Positions 25,908 to 33,511 of a stretch of DNA of 64,000 nt are shown piece by piece (the stretch's first letter is position 1; each line of letters starts with the position of its first letter). Location of the stretch: the NCBI RefSeq assembly GCF_001422645.1, contig NZ_LMLR01000010.1, positions 392,237 to 456,236 of the forward strand, read 5' to 3'. Under the pieces are notes generated by a model. That model ran no database searches and was not told the DNA's origin. It was given only the letters and a program-made list of their open reading frames with translations. The position numbers and the translations under genes are program-made. This DNA comes from Arthrobacter sp. Leaf69. Lineage in GTDB: Bacteria > Actinomycetota > Actinomycetes > Actinomycetales > Micrococcaceae.

Positions 25908-28238
25908 TCAGACCGCCGCGCGCACGATCGGGATGGACGCCGTCGGAAGTCCGCTCGGGAAGATCGTGGGTTCCGGCTCCGCGACCGGGGCCAACGGGAC
26001 CCGGACCGGGTCGCCGCCGACCGTGAACAGTTCGCCGCGCACGTCAACGTCGAGCGGTGCGCCCTCACGCACGGTCAGGCTGATGGCACCCTGGTCCAGT
26101 TCGATTTTCAGGAGCCGGCCCTGGATCTTCAGGTGGAACGACAGCCCGTCCCAGTCGGCGGGCAGGCGCGGGTCGAAGTACGGCACCTCGCCCTGGTCCC
26201 GCAGGCCCGCGAAGCCGCTGACCAGCGAACTCCAGACCCCACCGGTGGAGGCGATGTGCACGCCGTCGATCGTGTTGCCGTGTGTGTCGTCAAGGTCGAT
26301 GAACAAGGCATGGGTGAAGTGGTTCAGCGCGGCCTCGCCGTAGCCCACCTCGGCCGCCATGATGCCCTGCACGCAGGCGGAGAGCGTGGAATCGCCGGTG
26401 GTGATCGGATCGTAGAAGTCGAAGGCGCGGCGCTTTTCCTCGGCGGAGAAGTCCTGCCACTGCAGGAACATGGCCAGCACGCTGTCCGCCTGCTTGAGGA
26501 CCTGGTGCCGGTAGATCACCAGCGGGTGGAAGTGCAGCAGCAGCGGGTACTTGGACCGCGGCGTGCTCCAGTCCCACGGCTCCAGGGTCATGAAGTCGTT
26601 GTCCTGCGAGTGCACCTGGAGGTCCTCGTCGTAGGGCAGTTGCATCCGGGTGGCTGCCTGCTCCCAGAACTCGCGTTCGGCGTCGTCGATCTCCGGGTGG
26701 TCCAGCGCCGCCGCGGCGCGCAAGTTAAACCGCGCCATGACGTTGGTGTACAGATTGTCATTGACGACGGCTGTGTACTCGTCCGGGCCGGTGACGCCGT
26801 GGATGTGGAAGAGTCCGTCCTTGCCGAAGAAGCCCAGGGACGCCCACATCCGGGCGGTCTCGATCAGCAGCTCGGAGCCCAGGGTCTCCTGGAACTCTTG
26901 GTCGCCGCTGGCCCAGATGTAGCGGTTGGTGGCGAAAGCGATCGCGGCGGCGATGTGGAACTGGGCCGTGCCGGCGGCGTAGTAGGCGCTGGCCTCAAGG
27001 CCGTTGATGGTGCGCCAGGGGAAGAGGGCGCCGTCCACGCTGAGCTCTTTGGCGCGGATCTTGGCCTCGGGCAGCATGTTGTGGCGGAACTCGAGGACCT
27101 GGCGGGCGTTGCCCGGGCTGGTGTACGTCAGGTACGGCATCAGGTACACCTCCTGGTCCCAAAAGTAGTGCCCCTCGTAGCCTGAGCCGCTGACCCCCTT
27201 GGCCGGAATGCCGGCGACGTCGGCGCACGCCGTGGCCTGGGCCAGCTGGAAGAGGTTCCAGCGGACCCCCTGCTGGAGTTCGGTCTGCCCGGCGAGGACG
27301 ATGTCGCTCGTGGTCCAGTAGTTGCGGTAGTGCGCGGCGCTTTCAGCGAAGATGTCCGCGAGCGGTTTGAGGCCGGCTTCGGCGTCGTCGGCCAGGTCCG
27401 CAGAGGCCTGCCCGACGGCGTAGCTGACGCTCTTCTCCAGCACGAACGGCTCGTCGGCGCCGACGGCCAGGACGTAGCGGACGCTGCTGTCGTCCTCGTG
27501 CACCTGGGTGTCGAAAGGCTGCACGCCGGCGTTCGTCCAGTGGTCCACGGCCAGGCCGATCCGCTGTTTGGATTCGGCCGTCTCCCAGGACAGGCGCAGC
27601 GAGCCGTCGCCGCCGTCGAGCCGTACCGGAAGCAGCACGCGCCCGGCGTGCCTGCCCGCGCGGCGCGGGTCGTGGGCCGAGTGGTCCTCCACCGGCTGGT
27701 CCTGGCGGTTGATGACCGAGGAGGTCACGTCAGCGGAGACGTCCCGGTCCGCGGCAACTTCCAGCGAGATGCCGAGCGCGCCGCGGGACTCATAGCCGAC
27801 GGCCCGGCGTTCGGTGGTGGTCACAGTGGCGCCGGAGCGGCACTGCCAGGTGATCCGGCACTCGTAGACTCCGGTCGCGAAATCGACGTTCCGCCGGTAA
27901 TCCAGCACGGTGGATTCGTCCAGGCTCAGGCTTTCGCCGTCGATGATCACAGTGAAGTTGTTTGCATCCGGGACGTAGAGGATCCGCTGGCCGGTACGGG
28001 CGAAGCCGTAGGCGTTCTCCGCGTGCTTGATGTCCCAGGTTTCGTGGAAGCCGTTGATGAAGCTGCCCGGCAGCTCGGCGTCGGCGGCCGCCCAGTGGGC
28101 GCCGCGGATGCCGAGGTGCCCGTTGCCCAGGCTGAAGAGCGTCTCCAGGGTGCCGGCGTTGCCGGGGAGGTGGACGGTCTCCACCAGCTGCCAGGGGTCG
28201 TTGGGGAACCGTGCGCGGTCCGAGGTGATGAGGGCCAT
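25908..28238 (-). CDS. Glycoside hydrolase family 65 disaccharide phosphorylase
   Basis: A 776-residue protein of normal GH65 length. The N-terminal beta-sandwich domain (residues 1-~270) has GNGHLGIRGAHWA; the catalytic (alpha/alpha)6 barrel follows with GSGYEGHYFWDQEVYLMPYL and HGVTGPDEYTAVVNDN. The Glu of the latter (about residue 490) is the expected catalytic acid. Family members cleave alpha-linked glucosides (maltose, trehalose, kojibiose, nigerose) with phosphate to give beta-glucose 1-phosphate. The adjacent beta-phosphoglucomutase supports phosphorolysis rather than hydrolysis. The exact disaccharide cannot be called. ATG at 28238 with AAGGAAAG upstream; 67 bp from the mutase gene. 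Confidence 0.9.
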   Translation of the reverse strand: MALITSDRARFPNDPWQLVETVHLPGNAGTLETLFSLGNGHLGIRGAHWAAADAELPGSFINGFHETWDIKHAENAYGFARTGQRILYVPDANNFTVIIDGESLSLDESTVLDYRRNVDFATGVYECRITWQCRSGATVTTTERRAVGYESRGALGISLEVAADRDVSADVTSSVINRQDQPVEDHSAHDPRRAGRHAGRVLLPVRLDGGDGSLRLSWETAESKQRIGLAVDHWTNAGVQPFDTQVHEDDSSVRYVLAVGADEPFVLEKSVSYAVGQASADLADDAEAGLKPLADIFAESAAHYRNYWTTSDIVLAGQTELQQGVRWNLFQLAQATACADVAGIPAKGVSGSGYEGHYFWDQEVYLMPYLTYTSPGNARQVLEFRHNMLPEAKIRAKELSVDGALFPWRTINGLEASAYYAAGTAQFHIAAAIAFATNRYIWASGDQEFQETLGSELLIETARMWASLGFFGKDGLFHIHGVTGPDEYTAVVNDNLYTNVMARFNLRAAAALDHPEIDDAEREFWEQAATRMQLPYDEDLQVHSQDNDFMTLEPWDWSTPRSKYPLLLHFHPLVIYRHQVLKQADSVLAMFLQWQDFSAEEKRRAFDFYDPITTGDSTLSACVQGIMAAEVGYGEAALNHFTHALFIDLDDTHGNTIDGVHIASTGGVWSSLVSGFAGLRDQGEVPYFDPRLPADWDGLSFHLKIQGRLLKIELDQGAISLTVREGAPLDVDVRGELFTVGGDPVRVPLAPVAEPEPTIFPSGLPTASIPIVRAAV

Positions 28239-28305
28239 AGTGGGGGCTTTCCTTGTGGGCGGTGAAAGTGCTGCGGTGAACGTGGCTGCCGGGCGGATGG
28301 GAAGG

Positions 28306-29043
28306 CTAGAGGAGCTCGTCGAGGTCGTTGACCACGAGGGTGGCGCCGGCGGCCAGCAGGGTCTGCCGGCCGGCGCCGCGATCCACGCCGATCACCGAGT
28401 GGAAACGTCCCGCGCTTCCGGCCTGGACCCCGGAGACGGCGTCCTCGACGACGACGCAGGCCTCGCTGGGCAGGCCCAGCAGCCGGGCGGCGTACTGGTA
28501 GGTGGCCGGGCTGGGCTTGCCGGGCAGTCCTTCGGCCACGGCGACGATGCCGTCAACCACCACCGGGAAATAGTCCGAGAGCCCGGCGGCCTTGAGCACG
28601 GCCGGGGCATTGCGGGAGGAGGAGACGACGGCGAGCTTGAGCCCGCGGGCCAGCGCGGCGTCAATGAACCGGACGGAACCTTCGTAGGGCTTGACGCCGC
28701 CTGCCTCGACGATGTCGTTGAAGACCTTGTTCTTGCGGTTGCCCAGGCCGTGGACGGTATTGTGCGCCGGGTCGTCATCCAGCGGGCCCTCGGGCAGCAC
28801 GATGTTGCGGGAGGCCAGGAAGTCGCGGACGCCGTCGAAGCGCGGCTTGCCGTCAATATGGTCGAAGTAGTCGCTTTCGCGGTATCCGGGCGCCTCGGGG
28901 ACGGTCCGGAGGAACCCGTCGAAGAGTTCCTGCCACGCACGCTCGTGCACAATTGCGGTGGGCGTCAGGACGCCGTCGAGGTCAAAGAGGATGGCGGAGG
29001 CGCTGGTCCAGCTCGATGGCGTGCTGTTGGAAATCTCAGTCAT
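28306..29043 (-). CDS. HAD-family beta-phosphoglucomutase
   Basis: A 245-residue HAD hydrolase-fold protein. Motif I is ILFDLDGVLTPTAIVHERAW (about residues 18-37; nucleophile Asp in FDLDGV). Motif II is LAVVSSSRN (about 140), with the lysine of PGKPSPATYQYAARLLG (about 177) and motif III VVVEDAVSGVQAGSAGRF. The cap region has YFDHIDGKPRFDGVRDFLASRNI, which resembles the sugar-phosphate-recognising cap of beta-phosphoglucomutases. It would convert beta-glucose 1-phosphate from the GH65 enzyme to glucose 6-phosphate. It lies between the GH65 gene and the LacI gene on the same strand. Confidence 0.88.
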   Translation of the reverse strand: MTEISNSTPSSWTSASAILFDLDGVLTPTAIVHERAWQELFDGFLRTVPEAPGYRESDYFDHIDGKPRFDGVRDFLASRNIVLPEGPLDDDPAHNTVHGLGNRKNKVFNDIVEAGGVKPYEGSVRFIDAALARGLKLAVVSSSRNAPAVLKAAGLSDYFPVVVDGIVAVAEGLPGKPSPATYQYAARLLGLPSEACVVVEDAVSGVQAGSAGRFHSVIGVDRGAGRQTLLAAGATLVVNDLDELL

Positions 29044-29191
29044 GGTCGATGGTCCTTTCAGACGGGGTATCTAAATCGGCGGGCGGGCCGGCGGCCGTTG
29101 TGTCGGGCGCACCGGGGCGGGCCCGGAAACTCTTGGACGGCGGCACCATGCGGACGGCGCAGGCCGGCCGGCGGGTAGTGGAGGGCGCCGG

Positions 29192-30226
29192 TCAGCGCCG
29201 GCGGCGGGTGCTCTTGCGCTCTATCAGTTTGGTCTCCAGCACGTGGCTGGACGGCGGATTCGGGAGCCCCGAGCGGTGGAGCCGGTCAATCAGCAGGTTG
29301 GCCGCGAATGCGCCCTGGTCGGCCACCGGCTGGGAGATGGTACTCAGTCCCAGGAAACAGCTCATCTGATGATCGTCTATTCCTATGATGGACACGTTCT
29401 TGGGAGCAGACAAACCAAGATCCCTCAGGGCCATGAGGGCGCCGAAGGCCGTTTCGTCGCAGCCGGCGAGGATCGCGGAGGGCATCCGGCGGTTTTCGAT
29501 CAGCTCGATCATCGCCCGCCGGCCGCCCTCGATGCTGGACCCGGCGTCGAGCACCAGGTCCGGGTCGACCGTCAGGTGATGTGCGCCGAGCGCCTGTTCG
29601 AAGCCCCGCAGCCGCTCGCTGGCGGTGATGAGGGAAGGCTCACCGGTCTCGCTGCCGGAGAGCATGGCCACGTCCCAGTGGCCCAGTCCCAGCAGGTGTT
29701 CGGTGGCGGCGCGGGCCGCTGCGGCGTTGTCGATTCCGACGTTGTCCCAGGGCACGTCGTGCATGCCCACACTGGCCACGGCCAGTCCGGAGCCGGCCAG
29801 GTCAGCAAGTTCGGCTTCGCTGAGGGCGATATTGAGGAGCAGGACGCCGTCCACCCGCTGGGACAGCCCGGCCAGGTCGCCGAAGAGTTTGCGGTGCACA
29901 CTTTGCCGGTTCCGGAGGCTGATCAGGACGGTGTCGTAGCCTCCGCCGGCGAACACTTCCTCTGCCGCTTCGACGGCCTGCGCGAAGAACCATGCGGTGG
30001 CGGTGGGGGCGATGATGGCAATGGAACCGGTGCTGCCGCCGGCCAGCCGGGAGGCTGCCGGGGAGGCTTTGTACCCGAGTTTCGCGGCGGCGTCGCTGAC
30101 CTTGGCCTGTGCGCTGACGGAGACGTTCGGAAGGTTGCGGAGGGCCCGGGAGACGGTGCAGATGGAGAGTCCGGAGAGTGCGGCGACGTCTTGGATGGTG
30201 GCGCGCGGCGCCTTGGCCTGCAGCAC
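29192..30226 (-). CDS. LacI-family transcriptional regulator of the GH65 unit
   Basis: A 344-residue protein. Residues ~9-58 are the LacI helix-turn-helix and hinge: ATIQDVAALSGLSICTVSRALRNLPNVS. The remainder is a periplasmic-binding-protein-like sugar-sensing domain, with the segment FGALMALRDLGLSAPKNVSIIGIDDH near residue 270. The start is GTG at 30226. An imperfect TGTAAACGCTTACA operator lies 58 bp upstream. It is probably first in an operon with the mutase and the phosphorylase (148 bp gap to the mutase) and likely represses them until the sugar is present. Confidence 0.9.
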   Translation of the reverse strand: MLQAKAPRATIQDVAALSGLSICTVSRALRNLPNVSVSAQAKVSDAAAKLGYKASPAASRLAGGSTGSIAIIAPTATAWFFAQAVEAAEEVFAGGGYDTVLISLRNRQSVHRKLFGDLAGLSQRVDGVLLLNIALSEAELADLAGSGLAVASVGMHDVPWDNVGIDNAAAARAATEHLLGLGHWDVAMLSGSETGEPSLITASERLRGFEQALGAHHLTVDPDLVLDAGSSIEGGRRAMIELIENRRMPSAILAGCDETAFGALMALRDLGLSAPKNVSIIGIDDHQMSCFLGLSTISQPVADQGAFAANLLIDRLHRSGLPNPPSSHVLETKLIERKSTRRRR

Positions 30227-30283
30227 GGGCTCAGCCCTTTCTTCCCCCTGAAGTCGTGGGCCGGAAACATGGCCAAGGTCGAG

Positions 30284-30297
30284 TGTAAACGCTTACA
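30284..30297. promoter_or_regulatory. LacI-type operator upstream of the LacI gene
   Basis: TGTAAACGCTTACA is a pseudopalindrome with perfect 5-bp arms around a central CG, the classic LacI/GalR operator shape. On the minus strand it overlaps a plausible promoter with TTGCGC and TTACAC separated by 17 bp. The site is 58 bp from the start codon, so autorepression of the whole LacI-mutase-phosphorylase unit is likely. I found no second copy before the mutase or phosphorylase genes. Confidence 0.65.
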
Positions 30298-30364
30298 AAA
30301 TTGGCGCGCAAGTGGATAAACAAAGAAAAGGTCCTTTGGCCCTGCCGCACCGGTGTACTGGTGG

Positions 30365-31006
30365 CTAGGCAGCTCCGGGTGGGCCGTCCCGGCGCAGCAC
30401 GTAGTGGCGGAGGAACGCGCTGACGTCCACCAGTTCGGCCGCCGAGATGGAGTGGCCCATTCCGGGGTAGGTCCGCGCCGTGAGACTGGTGTGCGCGTGG
30501 AGCCACTCCTCGGTGTGTTCCGTGGCGGCGTCGTTGATCACAAGGTCGTCCCGGTCCCGGCCCCAGAAGAACGGCGGGCGTGACTCGAACGATTCGCTCA
30601 TCGCGAGGAGTTCGTTTTCCAGGACAAAGCCGGAGAGACCGACGGCGGCCCGGAACTGCGCCGGCCGCAGCCGCAGCAGGGTGCTGGCCATGGCCATGCC
30701 CTGCGAGTAGCCGAACAGGCTGACACTGCTGTGCTGCGCCTTGACGGATTCGATCCAGTCAAAGACCGCGTTGGTGGAGGAGATGACGTCGGCGAAGTCA
30801 TGGGTCAGGAAGTAGTCCAGCAGGAACCAGCCGTAGCCGTCCCCGATTTCCTTGGGCCCGCGCAGCGCGGCGCAGGTGAATGCGGGCGGCAGGGAGTCGA
30901 ACAGCTTCGCCATCCGGGACTCATCCCTGCCGTAACCGTGCATCATCACCAGCAGCGGCGTGCCGGGGCGTTCGTGTTCCGGCTTGGACCAGACGACTGT
31001 CTCCAT
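30365..31006 (-). CDS. Phospholipase/carboxylesterase family alpha/beta hydrolase
   Basis: A 213-residue alpha/beta hydrolase of YpfH/carboxylesterase size. LLVMMHGYGRDESRMAKLFD (about residues 18-37) gives the oxyanion-side HG motif, SVSLFGYSQGMAMASTLLRL (about 94-113) gives the nucleophile Ser in GYSQG, RDRDDLVINDAATEHTEEW (about 150-168) gives the likely catalytic Asp, and YPGMGHSISAAEL gives His. No signal peptide is seen. Members hydrolyse short-chain esters or lysophospholipids. It starts 9 bp after the stop of the FabF-like gene on the same strand, so the two are probably cotranscribed. Confidence 0.85.
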   Translation of the reverse strand: METVVWSKPEHERPGTPLLVMMHGYGRDESRMAKLFDSLPPAFTCAALRGPKEIGDGYGWFLLDYFLTHDFADVISSTNAVFDWIESVKAQHSSVSLFGYSQGMAMASTLLRLRPAQFRAAVGLSGFVLENELLAMSESFESRPPFFWGRDRDDLVINDAATEHTEEWLHAHTSLTARTYPGMGHSISAAELVDVSAFLRHYVLRRDGPPGAA

Positions 31007-31015
31007 CGGAACAGC

Positions 31016-32248
31016 CTAGCTTTCGGTGATCACCAGCGCGGTGCTGTGCCCGCCGAAACCGAAGGCGTTGGCTATGCCCGCCTTCGCGGGCTGGCCCGAC
31101 ACTGTGGCCCGGATGAGGTTAAGGTCGATCCCGGCGTCGGGCTCGCCAAGGTTGCTGGTGCCCGGGACCGCCCCGGTCTTCAGGGCCTGGATCATCACGA
31201 TGGCGCCGAGCGCCCCGGCTCCGCCGAGGAGGTGCCCGGTGAGGGATTTGGTCGACGTGACGGGAACCTGGTTCCCCAATACGGCATTGATGGCTTCCGC
31301 CTCCAGGCGGTCACCCACGGGCGTGGACGTCGCGTGGGCGTGGACCAGGCCGATGTCCCCGGCGCCAAGTCCGGCCGCCGCGATCGCCTTTTCCATAACC
31401 CGGCGCTGCATGGCGGGATCAGCAGCGACGATGTCGACGGCGTCGGATGTCACCGCGGTCCCGGCCACGACGCCTAGGATGTCGGCCCCGCGGGCCCGGG
31501 CGTGGTCTTCACGCTCCAGGACCAGGATCGCGGCCCCCTCGGCCAGCACGAATCCGTCCCGGTCCCGGTCGAAGGGCCGGGACGCGGACTGCGGGTCCCC
31601 GTTGCGGGTGGACAGCGCCCGGATCTGCGCGAACCCGCTGACGATCAGGCCGTTGATGCAGGAATCCACGCCGCCGGCGATGACGACGTCGGCCGCCCCC
31701 GCCCGGATCATGTCGGCCGCCTGCGAGATGGCCTCGGCCCCGGAGGCGCAGGCGCTCACCGGGGTTCTGGCCCCGCCTTTGGCGCCTACCTCCATGGACA
31801 CCCAGGCCGCCGGCGCGTTGACCATGATCCGGGTGAGGGTATGCGGGGATACCCTGCGCGGGCCGCTGGCATCCAGCGTCCGGGCCTGCTCCAGGGTGGT
31901 GTCCAGGCCGCCGTAGCCGGAACCGATCACCACAGCCAGCCGCTCCGGGTCAGCCTCGGGACGGCCGGCCTGTGCCCACGCTTCCCGGGCCGCGATCAGG
32001 GCCAGATGCCCGCAGCGGTCCATCCTCTTGTATTCGGGGGTGGTGAGCTGCGAAGCGACGTCAACGCCCACCCGGCCGGCCATGCGGACGGGGAGGCCCT
32101 GCGCCCAGTCCTCCTCCAGCGCCGCGATTCCGGAACGTCCGGCCAGCAGCGCGGCCCAGGTCTCGGGCGCGGTCCCGCCCACAGGGGTGACCGCACCGAG
32201 TCCGGTGACAACAACTCTGGGAGAAACTTCAGGCATGGGTACCGGCAT
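31016..32248 (-). CDS. fabF: Beta-ketoacyl-ACP synthase II (FabF-type)
   Basis: A 410-residue condensing enzyme of normal length from the ATG at 32248; an ATG at 32236 gives almost the same protein, and neither has a strong ribosome-binding site. VVVTGLGAVTPVGGTAPETW is the family start. The catalytic triad is visible: Cys in PVSACASGAEAIS (about residue 165), His in VHAHATSTPVGDRLE (about 303) and His in STKSLTGHLLGGAGAL (about 340). It elongates acyl-ACP with malonyl-ACP in fatty-acid synthesis. No other fab genes are adjacent, so this may be an accessory copy. Confidence 0.85.
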   Translation of the reverse strand: MPVPMPEVSPRVVVTGLGAVTPVGGTAPETWAALLAGRSGIAALEEDWAQGLPVRMAGRVGVDVASQLTTPEYKRMDRCGHLALIAAREAWAQAGRPEADPERLAVVIGSGYGGLDTTLEQARTLDASGPRRVSPHTLTRIMVNAPAAWVSMEVGAKGGARTPVSACASGAEAISQAADMIRAGAADVVIAGGVDSCINGLIVSGFAQIRALSTRNGDPQSASRPFDRDRDGFVLAEGAAILVLEREDHARARGADILGVVAGTAVTSDAVDIVAADPAMQRRVMEKAIAAAGLGAGDIGLVHAHATSTPVGDRLEAEAINAVLGNQVPVTSTKSLTGHLLGGAGALGAIVMIQALKTGAVPGTSNLGEPDAGIDLNLIRATVSGQPAKAGIANAFGFGGHSTALVITES

Positions 32249-32669
32249 TCTGTGAGGCCCTTCGGGCGGCCCGCGGGGACTGCAGGGTCGGCGGGTGTGC
32301 GGGGCGTGTGGCGAGCGGGAAGTGACGGCTTGCGGGCGGGGCGTGTGGCGGGCGGGAAGGGCGTGTGGCGACGGCTTGCGGGGGGACGGCAGGCGCGGGG
32401 CTGCCGCGATGCACCTTTTAAGAGTACGGGGATCCTGCGCCCGGGGCCGCCTCGGTGTCGCGACTGTGAATCCGCCACGGAATCGGACAACCGCACCCCG
32501 GATCCGCGCCGCGGTTGTCCAAAACCGCCGCGGAAAAGACTTTGACGTGCGGAAACTGCCGGAGTGGCGCAACGCGAATCGTTGAAACTACACACACCGG
32601 GCTGTAGCGTGACGGTGGACAGCATGCTTAGCAATGCCTATCCGTCCCACCGGACACAAGGAGCAAGTC
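32249..32669. other. Gene-free stretch between fabF and the DUF6458 gene
   Basis: 421 bp without a supported gene. It holds GC-rich direct copies of GCGTGTGGCG at 32303, 32341 and 32361 (spacing 38 and 20 bp) mixed with GGCGGGAAG and CGGCTTGCGGG. It also holds an inverted repeat GGACAACCGC/GCGGTTGTCC (32485-32494 and 32511-32520) and an AAGGAG ribosome-binding site before 32670. The open frames crossing it follow the repeats and are not convincing. Confidence 0.6.
32303..32370. repeat. GC-rich direct repeats (GCGTGTGGCG x3)
   Basis: Three exact copies of GCGTGTGGCG start at 32303, 32341 and 32361, each followed by variants of GGCGGGAAG or ACGGCTTGCGGG. They form a degenerate short tandem repeat just upstream of the fabF-like start on the opposite strand. 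Confidence 0.55.
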
Positions 32670-32933
32670 ATGAGAATCGGTTCCTCCATCTTCCTTATCG
32701 CCCTGGGCGCCATCCTGGCCTGGGCCATCGCCCCCGGACTGATCCCCAACGTGGACCAGACCATGGTGGGCTACATCCTGATGGCGGTGGGCGTGATCGG
32801 GCTGATCGCATCCCTGGTCCTGGCCTCCCCGGGACGCAGCCGCACCCGCCGGGTGAGCGAAACCCGCTCCGTCGTGGACCCCAACACCGGCGAAACCATC
32901 ACCCGGAACGAGAGCCGCGACGCCGGCATCTAG
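32670..32933 (+). CDS. Small DUF6458-like membrane protein
   Basis: An 87-residue protein from the ATG at 32670 with AAGGAG 6 bp upstream; an upstream in-frame ATG is not supported. Two transmembrane segments occupy residues ~1-50 (MRIGSSIFLIALGAILAWAI and MVGYILMAVGVIGLIASLVL). A hydrophilic Arg- and Asp-rich tail follows, with TRRVSETRSVVDPNTGETITRNE. The pattern matches a small actinobacterial membrane family I recall as DUF6458, of unknown function. It is transcribed alone and ends before a strong hairpin. Confidence 0.78.
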   Translation: MRIGSSIFLIALGAILAWAIAPGLIPNVDQTMVGYILMAVGVIGLIASLVLASPGRSRTRRVSETRSVVDPNTGETITRNESRDAGI

Positions 32934-32969
32934 TCCCGGCGGGCCGCAGTGAGCCCAACGAACAATCCC

Positions 32970-33008
32970 GACGCCGGGCCGGACCTCCAGGAGGTCTGGC
33001 CCGGCGTC
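32970..33008 (+). terminator. Terminator hairpin after the DUF6458-like gene
   Basis: Two 19-nt arms (32970-32988 and 32990-33008) pair completely in RNA with one G-U wobble around a tight loop. The stem is very GC-rich and is followed by TGCTGTTT. It sits 37 bp after the stop of the small membrane protein gene. Confidence 0.75.
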
Positions 33009-33024
33009 TGCTGTTTGCCCCCTT

Positions 33025-33378
33025 CCCGGCGCGAAGACTGGACATGTCCCCCGAGCCCGCAAACCCACGAGGATGGACATGCCCCACGCCTGCTGCCACG
33101 GGTGAACATAACCCCCACCTGCCCACTCCCCGGCGCGAAGAGTGGGCATGTCCCCCCGGGAGCCCGTGAACACCCGATGCGGACATGCCCCGCGATTCAG
33201 ACCCCGGCTGGACATAGTCCCCATCTGCCCACTCGCCGGGGCGAAGACTGGGCATGTCCCCCCGGCGCGAGAACCTGCGGGATGGACCTGCCCCGCGCCT
33301 GAGACCCCGGCTGGACATAGTCCCCACATGTCCACTCTCCGGCGCGAAGACCGGACATGTCCCCCGGGGGCCGGGGTG
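33025..33378. repeat. Tandem array of ~104-bp units with nested GGACATGTCCCC motifs
   Basis: Three full units and one partial unit start at GCGAAG boundaries at 33031, 33135, 33241 and 33344 (periods 104, 106 and 103 bp). Each full unit contains three related submotifs about 30-40 bp apart: GGACATGTCCCCC, GGACATGCCCC and GGACATAGTCCCC, then a boundary like CTGCCCACTCCCCGGCG. The core GGACATGTCC is a perfect palindrome. Units differ by scattered substitutions, so the array is not a recent duplication. It lies directly upstream of the fructose operon promoter. Confidence 0.85.
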
Positions 33379-33405
33379 ACTTTTCTGCGTTCATGTTGTT
33401 TTCCA

Positions 33406-33433
33406 TTGACAAAGCAACAGATTCAAAGATAAA
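33406..33433 (+). promoter_or_regulatory. Candidate promoter of the fructose operon
   Basis: TTGACA (33406-33411) and GATAAA (33428-33433) are separated by 16 bp. The local sequence is clearly AT-richer than the flanking array. The element lies about 80 bp before the fruR start codon and is followed by a Crp-like site. Confidence 0.5.
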
Positions 33434-33452
33434 GTCAATCAAGTCCACCGCA

Positions 33453-33468
33453 TGTGATGGCTATCACG
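33453..33468. promoter_or_regulatory. Crp/GlxR-like binding site in the fru leader
   Basis: TGTGATGGCTATCACG fits the TGTGA-N6-TCACA consensus of Crp-family regulators with a single deviation in the last base. It lies about 20 bp downstream of the candidate -10 element, where bound protein would tend to repress. Control of fru genes by a cAMP-binding regulator is known in other actinobacteria; here it is inferred. Confidence 0.55.
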
Positions 33469-33511
33469 GAAGTGGCAGGAAGGCCCGCAGTACTGACACA
33501 AAGGAGAGCCA

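Larger units (their letters stand above)
32934..33511. other. Gene-free stretch with terminator, repeat array and fru promoter
   Basis: 578 bp without a supported gene. In order it holds the terminator hairpin 32970-33008, the ~104-bp repeat array 33025-33378, a plausible promoter TTGACA/GATAAA at 33406-33433, a Crp/GlxR-like site 33453-33468 and the fruR ribosome-binding site AAGGAG. Minus-strand open frames over the array only reflect the repeats. Confidence 0.75.

Noticed and set aside
32628..33335. Minus-strand frames with repeated GDMSSLRAGEW-like peptides
   Set aside because: The peptides only reflect the ~104-bp DNA repeat; several frames are open at once, there is no ribosome-binding site, and they run across the terminator hairpin and the small membrane protein gene.
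33019..33378. CRISPR array interpretation of the regular repeats
   Set aside because: The units are imperfect over their whole length without unique spacers, and no cas genes are near.
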